From: Clostridioides sp. ES-S-0010-02
Lineage (GTDB): Bacteria; Bacillota; Clostridia; Peptostreptococcales; Peptostreptococcaceae
Reading direction: 5' to 3'
DNA length: 64,000 bases
Assembly (NCBI GenBank): GCA_020641055.1
Contig: CP067345.1
Coordinates: forward strand, 140,001-204,000
Position numbers and translations under genes: made by a program. Below, one piece after another: positions 50,856 to 59,802 of this stretch. Each line of letters opens with the position of its first letter. Position 1 is the stretch's first letter. Under the pieces are notes generated by a model. The model was given only the letters and a program-made list of their open reading frames with translations, was not told where the DNA came from and ran no database searches.

Positions 50856-53423
50856 ATGACACAAAAGAAGCTATCAAGGAAAGAAAAAGTTTTAATTTGC
50901 TTGAAAAGATTAACAGAAGAACACTTGAACCTTAATAATGGCATTAGATTTGGATTTGATGCAGAACATATTGCTACTGAAGTAGGTATAAATAGAAGTA
51001 ATGCTAGTAAGGAATTAAATCAATTAATAAAGGAAAATATCATTATAAAGATAAAGGGAAAACCTGTTCAGTACTTATATAAAGAACGTATTGAGAGTAT
51101 TTTAGGAAAGAAACTAAATACAGGGATATTTGATAATATTAACTCTATAAACGAATATAGTGAAAATGATTCTATCAAAGATGAGTATATTGTAGAGGGT
51201 ATAAAAAAAGAGAACAATATTTTTAATTTAGTAGGATGTGACGGAAGTTTAAAGTCCCAGATAGAGCAAGCTAAAGCAGCAGTAATATATCCACCTAAGG
51301 GGTTGAGTACATTAATAATAGGACCTACAGGAGTTGGTAAATCTATATTTGCAGAATATATGTATAAGTATAGTTTAACTATAAAAGAAGATAGTGATAA
51401 TGCACCATTTATCATATTTAACTGTGCTGATTATTCTGATAATCAGCAATTATTATTAGCACAGCTTTTTGGATATGTAAAAGGAGCATTTACTGGAGCT
51501 GATAAAGATAAATATGGTATTGTACATGAAGCTAATAATGGAATATTGTTTTTAGATGAAGTTCATCGACTATCTGCAGAGGGACAAGAAATGTTATTTC
51601 TGCTTATGGATAAAGGTATATATAGAAGATTAGGAGAGGCTAATAAGGTACATGAGTGTAGAGTTATGATAATTGCAGCTACTACAGAAGATCCAGAGAT
51701 AGCAATGTTGGAAACGTTTTTAAGAAGAATACCTGTAACTATAAAGATTCCGTCTTTAGAGGAAAGAGGCTTTCAAGAGAGAATGAAGCTTATATGTTAT
51801 TTTTTTAAAGAAGAAAGTATTAGGATTGGTGTTAAGTTAAAGGTTTCAAAAGAAGTTATTAAGGCATTTATTTTATATAAGTGTAAGGGAAATATAGGAC
51901 AATTAAAAAGCGACATACAATTAATTTGTGCAAGAGCTTTTTTAGATTATATGACCTATAAAAGAGAATGTGTATATGTAAGACTCTCTCTTCTACCAAA
52001 CAATATTAGAGAATCATTATATGGAAATAATAGAAAAGAGGAGTTTGTACAAAACTTCAGTTTTATTGGGAAAGATGATATTATTTTTTTACCAGAAGAA
52101 AAGAATTTTGAAAGTGAAAATTTATTAATAGAAAATAAAAAATATGATTTAGATTTCTATGGAATGATAAAAGAAACTTGGAATAAACTTCAACAGGAAG
52201 GGATTAAAGAGTCACAAATTAGAAGCGTTATAGATGAAGATATACAGAAGTATTCCTATAATTTAATGAATACTTTTATATATAATAGTAGTAATCAAAC
52301 AGCTTATAACAATATTGTTAATGATTCAATTGCAACTACTGTGAAGTATATTTTACAAAAGCATGATAAATGGAGCAAAAGAGAAGGATTAGATAAATTA
52401 ATAAAAGCTATAGCCTTACATATTCAGAATTTAATTGAAAGAATAAAGATTGGGAACATAGTAAAGCATCCTAATAAAGATGAGATTATGAAGGAAAGAG
52501 CATATGAATATAACATAGCAAAAGAAATATTATCTAACATGTCGTTAATGTATGGAGTTGAGTTTCCAGAAGATGAAGCAATTTTTTTAGCAACGTTTCT
52601 TTATTTATCTTATGTGGGATTAAATGAGGAGAGTATAGCAATATTAGTTATAATGCATGGTGAATCTACGGCATCTAGCATGGTGAATGTAGCTAATACT
52701 TTACTGGATTGTAACCATGCGGTGGCAATCAATATGGGATTAGAAGATAGAGTTCAGGATATTTTAGTCCAAGCTGTAGAAATAGCCAATGAAATTGACA
52801 AAGGAAAGGGAATTTTAATTCTAACTGATATGGGATCTATTTTAACATTTGCTAAAGTTATTCATGATGCTACTGGAAAAGAAGTAAAAGCAATAGATAT
52901 GGTAAGTACACCTATTGTAATAGAAGCAACTAGAAAGGCCTTAACTCCGGAAATGACATTAGAGAAATTATATTTTAATATTATAGAATCTATAAAGAAA
53001 CATTATGGAGATATGGAAATTATGTATGCTGAAAAAGATAATGGTGGTAGATATTTTGATAGATTACTAATTGATAATATTAGTAAAACTTTGACTTTTT
53101 TAAATGGGGAAAAGGCTTATTTTATATTAAAAGAAGTAATTAATAGAATTAGCGAACATTATTCTTTAGTAATTCAAGATGAGCTTTTAGTAAAGTTTAT
53201 ATTTCATTGTTCATGTATGATTGAAAGAGTAATAATAAAAGAGTCTTTAGTTTATAAATTATATGAAGAAAGAATTAGTAGAAGTAAAGAATTATATTTA
53301 GTTATAAAAGAAAGCTTTAAGCTTGTAGAAGAGACATTCGATATAATTATTTCAGATATGGAATATGCAAATATATTAGATATATTTGAATCACAGTATG
53401 ATACAGATAAATTCAAAAGTTGA
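50856..53423 (+). CDS. sigma-54-dependent PTS-regulated activator (LevR/ManR type)
   Basis: 855 residues. N-terminal helix-turn-helix (about 10-75), AAA+ domain with Walker A GPTGVGKS (about 155) and the sigma-54 contact loop GAFTGAD (about 210), then a PRD (about 450-555), an EIIA-mannose-like domain (LVIMHGESTASSMV, His near 598) and a C-terminal PRD. This is the LevR layout: phosphorylation on its His residues tells it about sugar supply. It must act with RpoN on the -24/-12 promoter at 53601 and probably binds the TTGATACA repeats. GGGGAGG precedes the ATG. Confidence 0.94.
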   Translation: MTQKKLSRKEKVLICLKRLTEEHLNLNNGIRFGFDAEHIATEVGINRSNASKELNQLIKENIIIKIKGKPVQYLYKERIESILGKKLNTGIFDNINSINEYSENDSIKDEYIVEGIKKENNIFNLVGCDGSLKSQIEQAKAAVIYPPKGLSTLIIGPTGVGKSIFAEYMYKYSLTIKEDSDNAPFIIFNCADYSDNQQLLLAQLFGYVKGAFTGADKDKYGIVHEANNGILFLDEVHRLSAEGQEMLFLLMDKGIYRRLGEANKVHECRVMIIAATTEDPEIAMLETFLRRIPVTIKIPSLEERGFQERMKLICYFFKEESIRIGVKLKVSKEVIKAFILYKCKGNIGQLKSDIQLICARAFLDYMTYKRECVYVRLSLLPNNIRESLYGNNRKEEFVQNFSFIGKDDIIFLPEEKNFESENLLIENKKYDLDFYGMIKETWNKLQQEGIKESQIRSVIDEDIQKYSYNLMNTFIYNSSNQTAYNNIVNDSIATTVKYILQKHDKWSKREGLDKLIKAIALHIQNLIERIKIGNIVKHPNKDEIMKERAYEYNIAKEILSNMSLMYGVEFPEDEAIFLATFLYLSYVGLNEESIAILVIMHGESTASSMVNVANTLLDCNHAVAINMGLEDRVQDILVQAVEIANEIDKGKGILILTDMGSILTFAKVIHDATGKEVKAIDMVSTPIVIEATRKALTPEMTLEKLYFNIIESIKKHYGDMEIMYAEKDNGGRYFDRLLIDNISKTLTFLNGEKAYFILKEVINRISEHYSLVIQDELLVKFIFHCSCMIERVIIKESLVYKLYEERISRSKELYLVIKESFKLVEETFDIIISDMEYANILDIFESQYDTDKFKS

Positions 53424-53594
53424 TACAAAATTTAAATATAGCCAAAAGGCTATCTTTTTTTTACCTATTTTTGATACAGATTTGATACAGGTTTGAAAAA
53501 GATTTTGATACATATTGAAAAAGTGAGTTTTTTTTATAAATTAAGTAAAAAGATTTGATTAAATCCTGTAAAATAGCCATTTGTTATTGATACA
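53420..53594 (+). promoter_or_regulatory. upstream activator region with five TTGATACA repeats
   Basis: TTGATACA occurs at 53420, 53471, 53482, 53515 and 53587, all in the same orientation. Spacings of 11, 33 and 72 are near whole turns of the helix. They lie between the activator gene and the sigma-54 promoter, so they are likely binding sites for the LevR-type protein. Confidence 0.7.
53438..53462 (+). terminator. terminator of the activator gene
   Basis: ATAGCC and GGCTAT around AAAA, followed by eight T. Confidence 0.9.
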
Positions 53595-53600
53595 CATAAG

Positions 53601-53617
53601 TTGGCACAACAATTGCT
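53601..53617 (+). promoter_or_regulatory. sigma-54 promoter (-24/-12) of the PTS operon
   Basis: TTGGCACAACAATTGCT matches TTGGCAC-N5-TTGCT exactly. It lies 37 bases before the first PTS gene. Confidence 0.95.
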
Positions 53618-53653
53618 TATATAAAAAGTGACAAGAAAAGTGAGGTGAGATTG

Positions 53654-54058
53654 GTGATTGGGATAATAGTTATGACTCATGGGAATTTTAGTGAAGAAGT
53701 TATAAAAAGCTGTGAACTTATTGCAGGACCAGCAGAAAGAACAGCAGCAATTAAACTAAATAGGAATGATAATATTGAAGACTTAAATAGAAATTTTGTA
53801 GAAAAGTTAAATGAATTAGATGAAGGTGACGGAGTTTTAGTATTAGCTGACCTATTAGGAGGTTCACCAAGTAATGTTGCAAGTTTAAACCTTAAAAAAG
53901 GTGGAAAGTTTCATGCACTTACTGGAGTAAATCTTCCAATGCTACTTGAAGCTTTAATTAATAGAGATGGAAAAAGTTTAGAAGAGTTAGCAGAGACATG
54001 TATTGAAGCGGGGAAAACTGGTATAAACCATATTAATAAAGTTCTTGGCTCAATGTAA
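53654..54058 (+). CDS. PTS mannose-family EIIA component (first copy)
   Basis: 134 residues from GTG 53654, six bases after GAGGTG. Begins VIGIIVMTHGNFS with the phosphorylated His; LADLLGGSPSNVASL is the family signature. It passes phosphate from HPr to EIIB. It opens the operon of two EIIA, two EIIB, EIIC and EIID. Confidence 0.93.
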   Translation: MIGIIVMTHGNFSEEVIKSCELIAGPAERTAAIKLNRNDNIEDLNRNFVEKLNELDEGDGVLVLADLLGGSPSNVASLNLKKGGKFHALTGVNLPMLLEALINRDGKSLEELAETCIEAGKTGINHINKVLGSM

Positions 54059-54081
54059 TAGAAAAAGGAGTTCGATTAAAA

Positions 54082-54579
54082 ATGTCTTTAGTAAAATATT
54101 GCAGATGTGATGATAGATTAATACATGGTCAAGTGATATATAAATGGGTTAAGCATCTAGGTGTTAAAAAAATAGTAGTAGTAGATGATGAAACAACCAA
54201 TGATGTTATTGCTAAAGGTTTGATAAAAATGGCAGCACCAAAGAATATTGATTTATCAATATTAACTGTAAGTGAATCAAGGAGGTATTTTTATAATAAC
54301 CAAGCTGATGATAACGTTTTTGTATTAATTAAAAACTTAGATACTGCAAATAGAATGAAAGAAGAAGGAATTGATATTAAAAAACTTATTATTGGAAGAA
54401 TACCTACAGGGATAGGAAAAAAGAAAATATCTCAAAGTGTATATATTAATAAAAAAGAATTTCTTTTAATAGATGAATTTATTAAAAAAAATATTAATGT
54501 ATCAATTCAAATGGTACCTGACGAGGACGAAGTAGAGTTAAATCACATTATTAATCGCTATAAAGGAGAGTTTGTTTAG
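54082..54579 (+). CDS. PTS mannose/sorbose-family EIIB component (first copy)
   Basis: 165 residues. RCDDRLIHGQVIYKW carries the phosphorylated His near residue 15. The N-terminal fold and VDDETTND region fit the EIIB sorbose subfamily. AAAGGAG precedes the ATG by 13 bases. Confidence 0.93.
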   Translation: MSLVKYCRCDDRLIHGQVIYKWVKHLGVKKIVVVDDETTNDVIAKGLIKMAAPKNIDLSILTVSESRRYFYNNQADDNVFVLIKNLDTANRMKEEGIDIKKLIIGRIPTGIGKKKISQSVYINKKEFLLIDEFIKKNINVSIQMVPDEDEVELNHIINRYKGEFV

Positions 54580-54581
54580 CA

Positions 54582-54983
54582 ATGAATAAATATAAGGCAA
54601 TCATACTCTGCCATGGAACTTGGGGAAAAGTATTAGTAGAAGAAGCAAATAAAAACTTTGGATTGTCAAATCAATACGAAGTTTTATCACTAAGCCCTGA
54701 AAAAGATGTTTCTGTATTTATGAAAGAGGTTGAAGAAATAGTAGATAAAGAGGATGTGAAAATTATAATATCAGATCTGTATGGGGGATCTACATCAAAT
54801 GTTGCAATAGCTGTTGCTATAAGAAGAGGGATAGATGCAATAAATGGACTTAGCTTACAGACAATTTTAATCGTAGATGAAGAATTAAGCAAAGAAGATA
54901 AAGTACATACATTACCAGAAAGAATCGTCAGAAAAAATAATAGCCTTTGTGTGGATTTAATTAAAGAATTTAAAAAAATATAA
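54582..54983 (+). CDS. PTS mannose-family EIIA component (second copy)
   Basis: 133 residues. IILCHGTWGKVLVEEA contains the His, and SDLYGGSTSNVA is the signature. It differs clearly from the first EIIA, so this is not a recent duplication. Two bases separate it from the first EIIB. Confidence 0.9.
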   Translation: MNKYKAIILCHGTWGKVLVEEANKNFGLSNQYEVLSLSPEKDVSVFMKEVEEIVDKEDVKIIISDLYGGSTSNVAIAVAIRRGIDAINGLSLQTILIVDEELSKEDKVHTLPERIVRKNNSLCVDLIKEFKKI

Positions 54984-55000
54984 ATTATGAGGTGGATATA

Positions 55001-55489
55001 ATGGCAAAAATAACATTAGTAAGAGTAGATCATAGATTAATTCATGGACAAGTTATAACAAAATGGGTGAAAATCGCTCAAGCTCAAAAAATAGTAATAG
55101 TTGATGACTTCTTAGGTCAAGATGAATTTATGGCTGACGTATATAGGATGGCAGCACCATCAGGAGTAGAAGTGGCTATTTTAACAGTAGAAGATGCAGG
55201 GCAAGCATTCCAAAACAATACTTTAGGAGATAAAAATATATTTATTCTATTTAAGAACGTTGATATGGCAAATAAGGCGTATAAGGCAGGTCTTAAATAT
55301 GAAAAGATTCAATTAGGAGGTATTCCAAATGAAGCAGGAAAGAAGATGGTATTTACAGCTGTTTCATTAGGAAATGAAGATGTAGAACAACTAAATGAAC
55401 TTAATGAAAATGGGGTTGAAATAGTTCTACAGGTTATACCAGAGGAATCATCTATGACGTATGAAAATGCGTTAAAGAAATTTAAATAA
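55001..55489 (+). CDS. PTS mannose/sorbose-family EIIB component (second copy)
   Basis: 162 residues from the ATG at 55001 (GAGGTGG upstream; the earlier in-frame GTG is within that site). RVDHRLIHGQVITKW has the His. It is nearer than the first EIIB to standard ManX/SorB proteins (IQLGGIPNEAGKK) and probably is the main partner of EIIC-EIID. Confidence 0.93.
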   Translation: MAKITLVRVDHRLIHGQVITKWVKIAQAQKIVIVDDFLGQDEFMADVYRMAAPSGVEVAILTVEDAGQAFQNNTLGDKNIFILFKNVDMANKAYKAGLKYEKIQLGGIPNEAGKKMVFTAVSLGNEDVEQLNELNENGVEIVLQVIPEESSMTYENALKKFK

Positions 55490-55516
55490 AAATTTATAAA
55501 TTAGGAGGAATTATAA

Positions 55517-56272
55517 ATGGAATCTGTTTTGATGTTGGCAATTGTAACAGGATTATGGTATTGGTTTGCAGCAGGTCTTGCAGGGTATACCCTTTTCTCA
55601 ACACTAAAGTCTCCTTTATTTATAGGTTTTAGCCTTGGATTACTTTGGGGTGATGTAACAACTGGTATGATTGTTGGTGCAAGTATAGAAATGGTTTATC
55701 TAGGAATGGTAGCAGCAGGAGGAAATATTCCATCAGATAAATGTTTAGCTGCTCTTATTGCAATACCAGTAGCACTTCAAACTGGTGTTAATGCAGAAGT
55801 TGCAGTATCTATTGCGGTACCTTTAGGTGTTATAGGAGTATTAGTTAATAACTTAAGAAGAACTGGTAATGCTGTATTAGTTCATAAGGCAGATAAGTAT
55901 GCCGAAGAAGGTAATACAAAAGGTATCTGGAGATGTGCAACACTTTACTCTTTAATATTTGGGTTTGTTTTAAGATTTCCAATAGTTTTTGTATGTAACT
56001 TTTTTGGAGCAGATTTAGTTCAATCATTATTAGATGTTATACCACAATGGTTAATGAATGGATTAACAGTAATGGGTGGTATATTACCTGCATTAGGTTT
56101 TGCAACAACAATATTTACTATAGGTAAAAATAAATTCTTACCAATGTTTATTATAGGATTTTTTATGGTTCAATATTTTGAAATATCAATTACTGCAGCT
56201 GCAATATTTGGTGTTTGTATAGCTCTTTTAATTACATTTATGAAAGAAGATAAAAGGGTGGGTGAAGTATAA
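55517..56272 (+). CDS. PTS mannose-family EIIC permease component
   Basis: 251 residues, strongly hydrophobic. Contains GLLWGDVTTGMIVGASIEMVYLG and IGGNIPSDKC-like sequence (AAGGNIPSDK), the EIIC-Man pattern. It forms the transport channel with EIID. Its stop overlaps the EIID start (TAATG). Confidence 0.94.
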   Translation: MESVLMLAIVTGLWYWFAAGLAGYTLFSTLKSPLFIGFSLGLLWGDVTTGMIVGASIEMVYLGMVAAGGNIPSDKCLAALIAIPVALQTGVNAEVAVSIAVPLGVIGVLVNNLRRTGNAVLVHKADKYAEEGNTKGIWRCATLYSLIFGFVLRFPIVFVCNFFGADLVQSLLDVIPQWLMNGLTVMGGILPALGFATTIFTIGKNKFLPMFIIGFFMVQYFEISITAAAIFGVCIALLITFMKEDKRVGEV

Positions 56273-57135
56273 TGCAAGAAATAAAAAACAAAGAAGTTAA
56301 AAATGAACAAGGTACGACTGAAGTTAATAAGACAAGAGTACTTACGAAGAAAGATGTAACAAAAACATATCTAAGATGGTGGTGGACAGCAGAATTATCT
56401 AACTCTTTTGAAAGAATGCAAGCATTAGCAGTTTGTGCAAGTTTCACTCCGGCTTTAGAAAAGTTATATAAGAGAAAAGAAGATTTAATAGATGCGTTAA
56501 AGAGGCATTTACAATTTTTTAATACTCAAGCTATATGGGGAGGGTTAATTCACGGTACAGTTTTAGCTATGGAAGAAGAGAAAGCTACTGAAGGAAAAAT
56601 CCCAGGAGAAGTTATTTCAGGTGTTAAGAATGGGCTTATGGGACCTTTGGCTGGAATTGGAGATACTTTAGATTTTGGTACATTTCAAACAATATTCTTG
56701 GCTTTAGGTGCTTCATTTGGAGCAGAAGGAAGTGTTATAGGTGCATTTTTCCCAATAATGTTTAGTATATTACTATTTTGCGAAGGTTATTACTTATTCC
56801 ATTTAGGATATTCTTTAGGTAGAGATTCAATTAAGAAAATTCTATCAGGTGGTATTGTCAATAAGATAATTGATGGTGCTTCAATTCTAGGAATGTTTAT
56901 GATGGGAGCATTATCTGCAACTACAGTTAAGCTTTCAACTCCATTATCATTTGATATTGGTGGTAAAGCAATTGTTGTTCAAGACACATTAAATATGATT
57001 GCTCCAGGTTTATTACCACTTGGTGTTGTATTCTTCGTATATTGGGGAATGAAATACAAGAAGTGGACAATAACTAAGTTATTAGTAATTTTAGTTGTAG
57101 TAGCATTAGTAGGATCATTAATTGGAATATTCTAA
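56272..57135 (+). CDS. PTS mannose-family EIID component
   Basis: 287 residues. LTKKDVTKTYLRWWWTAELSNSFERMQ is typical of the EIID N-terminus; GVKNGLMGPLAGIGDTLDFG and C-terminal membrane helix (LLVILVVVALVGSLIG) follow. It is found only in mannose-family systems. Confidence 0.95.
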   Translation: MQEIKNKEVKNEQGTTEVNKTRVLTKKDVTKTYLRWWWTAELSNSFERMQALAVCASFTPALEKLYKRKEDLIDALKRHLQFFNTQAIWGGLIHGTVLAMEEEKATEGKIPGEVISGVKNGLMGPLAGIGDTLDFGTFQTIFLALGASFGAEGSVIGAFFPIMFSILLFCEGYYLFHLGYSLGRDSIKKILSGGIVNKIIDGASILGMFMMGALSATTVKLSTPLSFDIGGKAIVVQDTLNMIAPGLLPLGVVFFVYWGMKYKKWTITKLLVILVVVALVGSLIGIF

Positions 57136-57181
57136 TTTGCAATGATTAAAATATAGAATTTAATTTTAGGAGGAGAAAGAC

Positions 57182-57661
57182 ATGTCAGAAAAAATGTATA
57201 CAGAGAAGGAATATTTAGAAGGAATTAGAGGAGCAACAGGAGAAAGAGCAGTATGGTTCTATCTTCTTATGAAAGAAGCTGAAAAATTAGGAGTTAATCC
57301 AGATGATATATGTAAAGAAGCAATATATGGATTTGGCAAAATGAGAGGTCAAAAATATAGCGTAGCAGATACTCCAGGAAAAATGGCAGAAATGTTATAT
57401 AACAGTAAAGGACAAAAAGTGTTTGAAATGGAATTAGTAGAAAATACAGATGAGAATGGAGTTTTAAAATTCCATCACTGTCCATTAGATGCTGCTTGGA
57501 AAGAGTATGGATTAACTAAAGAAGAAAGAAAAGAAATTTGTAGATTAGCTTGCTACGGTGATTATGGAAGAGTTGATTGTGCACAAGGTGTTAGATTAGA
57601 GTTTGCTCAAAAATGTGCTCATGATGATGAAGTTTGCGAATTAGTATTCACAAGAAAATAG
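57182..57661 (+). CDS. L-2-amino-thiazoline-4-carboxylate hydrolase-like protein
   Basis: 159 residues, GGAGG before the ATG. FHHCPLDAAWKEYGLTKEERKEICRLACYGDYG and the C-terminal CAHDDEVCELVF match the ATC-hydrolase domain family. Some members open a thiazoline ring to S-carbamoyl-Cys; others of this fold have unknown substrates. It lies in the PTS operon, so its substrate may be the imported compound. Confidence 0.8.
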   Translation: MSEKMYTEKEYLEGIRGATGERAVWFYLLMKEAEKLGVNPDDICKEAIYGFGKMRGQKYSVADTPGKMAEMLYNSKGQKVFEMELVENTDENGVLKFHHCPLDAAWKEYGLTKEERKEICRLACYGDYGRVDCAQGVRLEFAQKCAHDDEVCELVFTRK

Positions 57662-57672
57662 TTTTTAATGCT

Positions 57673-57701
57673 AAAAGCCTGTTCTTTAAGAACAGGCTTT
57701 A
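57673..57701 (+). terminator. hairpin between the ATC-hydrolase and M20 genes
   Basis: AAAGCCTGTTCT and AGAACAGGCTTT pair; A residues follow instead of T, so it may be a processing or attenuation hairpin. Confidence 0.5.
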
Positions 57702-57725
57702 AAAAAACAGAAAGTAGGTTGATTT

Positions 57726-59033
57726 ATGGATATAAGCAGAAGTGTAGATAATAGTTTAAATAGAACAGTAGAATTCCTAAAAGAATTAATAAAAATTGAT
57801 ACACAACAAGGTGAACCTATTTCACAATGTCCTTTTGGTATCGGACCTAAAAAATCTTTAGATAAAACTTTAGATTACTGCACTAGTTTGGGTTTTAGCG
57901 TTAAAAATATTGATAATTATATTGGATATGCAGAAATTGGAGAGGGAGAAGAATTAATAGGAATTCCAATGCATTTAGATGTAGTTCCCCCAGGAGATGG
58001 TTGGAGTGTAGATCCATTTTCGGGAGCAGTAATTGACAATGTTATTTATGGAAGAGGTGCCATAGATAATAAGGGGGCTGTATCTATGCTTATACATGTA
58101 TTGAAAAACATAAAGGATATGTACCCTACAATTAATAAAAGAATAAGATTAATTTTTGGTACAAATGAGGAAACAGGTATGAAGTGTATCAAATATTATT
58201 TAGATAAAGGTGAAGAAATTCCAAGTATGGGCTTTACTCCAGATGCTATGTATCCAGTGGTTAATGGAGAAAAAGGAAGAGTTCATGTAAGGATAGAAAA
58301 AGAGATTAAAATTGATAAAAGTAAACCTTACATAATAGTAAGTGGAGGAACTAAAGAAAATGTTGTTCCGTCTTATTGTACTGCAAAGATTATTAATGGA
58401 ATTATTTCAGAATTAACTACTAAAGGAGTAGCTGTGCATGCAAGTAATCCTGAAAAGGGAGAAAATGCTATATCTAAAATGATAATAAAGATAGTTAAAG
58501 ATAATATGGATTTTCAGTATAGAGAAGATATAGAATTAGTTTCAAAATACCTTTGTAGTGACTATTATGGAGATGCATTGGGAATTAATCAATATGATGA
58601 GGTGTTCAAAAGCACTACTTTAAATTTAGGAATATTAAAAGTGAATGAAGAAAAAATCATATGTGAGTTAGATATAAGGTATGGTAAAAATATAGTTTTA
58701 AACAATATAATAGATAGATTCAAAAAGTTTTTTTGTAATGGTTGGAAAATAAAGATTATTGATCATAAAGACTTACATTATGTGGATGAGAGTAGTTTAG
58801 TACTTAAAAAGTTATTAGAAGCCTATGAAAAAGTAACAGATGAAAATGGATATACAATTGCTATGGGTGGTGGCACATATGCAAGTTGGTTTAAAGATAT
58901 GGTGGCGTTTGGACCTAAGTTCTTAGAGTATAAAACTGGTGGTCATGGAGCAGATGAAAGAGTACCAATAGAGCATATACGAAAGAATATGGAGATATAT
59001 ACCTTGGCTTTAATAAAACTATTAGAATTGTAA
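57726..59033 (+). CDS. M20-family dipeptidase (PepV/Sapep type)
   Basis: 435 residues. Zinc and catalytic residues occur in PMHLDVVPPGDGW, YGRGAIDNKGA, GTNEETGMKC and near the C-terminus GGTYASWF. The insertion between the two halves is the lid seen in PepV. It should cut dipeptides or acyl-amino acids. As the last gene of the PTS operon it may process the imported substrate. Confidence 0.9.
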   Translation: MDISRSVDNSLNRTVEFLKELIKIDTQQGEPISQCPFGIGPKKSLDKTLDYCTSLGFSVKNIDNYIGYAEIGEGEELIGIPMHLDVVPPGDGWSVDPFSGAVIDNVIYGRGAIDNKGAVSMLIHVLKNIKDMYPTINKRIRLIFGTNEETGMKCIKYYLDKGEEIPSMGFTPDAMYPVVNGEKGRVHVRIEKEIKIDKSKPYIIVSGGTKENVVPSYCTAKIINGIISELTTKGVAVHASNPEKGENAISKMIIKIVKDNMDFQYREDIELVSKYLCSDYYGDALGINQYDEVFKSTTLNLGILKVNEEKIICELDIRYGKNIVLNNIIDRFKKFFCNGWKIKIIDHKDLHYVDESSLVLKKLLEAYEKVTDENGYTIAMGGGTYASWFKDMVAFGPKFLEYKTGGHGADERVPIEHIRKNMEIYTLALIKLLEL

Positions 59034-59341
59034 AAGGAAAATAGAACTTATGTGCAAATATAATTAAGAATACATTAAAGGTAGGTATACCTGGAACTGG
59101 GAAAATAGGAATAAAAATAGCAGCTGGACTTGGTGGTGTTATTAAAACAATAAGGTTTTTGAGTTTGGAAATATTTATGTGTATTCTTTAAATAAAAGTT
59201 TATCTTTTAAGTGATAATTAAATATTTATTGATAAGGCTATGGCTTTAAAAATCATAGGCTTATTTTGATATTTTTTCCATTTTTGCAAAAATTATTATC
59301 CCTTTAAGAAAATTTCTTGAATTTTTTGAAATATTTCTTTA
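59034..59341. other. 308-base gap with a short coding relic
   Basis: From about 59052 to 59191 a frame reads NTLKVGIPGTGKIGIKIAAG and more, then ends at a TAA. It looks like the tail of a lost protein, with no start or ribosome site. Its parent family was not recognised. The rest is AT-rich without further signals. Confidence 0.35.
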
Positions 59342-59694
59342 TTAACTTAAAGTTAAAATTCTTTCTTCAAAGTAAATACTTAAATGAGCTAAAATTTGAG
59401 TCCAATTTCTAATTACCTTTGGTTCAAAATCTCCATTTCGGTCTCTTGGAATATTTAAAGTTATTTCTCCAAAATCTGATTTAACATTTTTATTTCTATA
59501 TCCATTTCTAGAGTTTTAGTATTTTTATTCTTATTATCATACCTATCATAACCTAGATGCTCATCAAGCTCCGCTTCTAACATTTGATGAATTGTACTTG
59601 CAAATAAATCCTTTAACATGTCTTGAACATCTGTAGTTGTTTTAACATCATATTCTTCAATAAGTTTTTTTAATATTTTGTTTTTGTTAAACAT
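59342..59694 (-). pseudogene. IS256-family transposase remnant, internally deleted
   Basis: Minus-strand N-terminus: LKDLFASTIHQMLEAELDEHLGYDRYDNK (typical IS256/Mutator). After a frameshift near 59510 the frame NSRNGYRNKNV, then GEITLNIPRDRNGDFEPKVI continues, and then jumps straight to a NWTQILAHLSIYFEERI-type C-terminal end, so the central DDE region is missing. A full transposase is about 400 residues; only about 115 remain. Inactive. Confidence 0.85.
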
Positions 59695-59696
59695 AA

Positions 59697-59773
59697 AAAG
59701 TGTGCACCTTCATTTATATAGTGATATTTAATATTTTAATTATCATTACTTTTTAGAAGAATACACACTTTAT
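59697..59773. repeat. inverted repeat beside the IS256 remnant, possible terminal repeat
   Basis: AAAGTGTGCACCTTC and GAAGAATACACACTTT (imperfect) stand 45 bases apart just upstream of the transposase start. AAGTGTGTATTC-like ends are common in IS256-family elements. The opposite end of the element was not found. Confidence 0.5.
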
Positions 59774-59802
59774 TTTAAAGACCAAGTTAATATTAATTAA
59801 TT

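Noticed and set aside
55517-57135. A dedicated mannose or sorbose transporter name
   Set aside because: EIIC-EIID family membership is clear but the substrate cannot be decided, and the neighbouring enzymes do not fit plain sugars.
59461-59694. 77-residue transposase fragment as an intact small gene
   Set aside because: It is the N-terminus of an IS256-type transposase cut by a frameshift; the rest follows in another frame.
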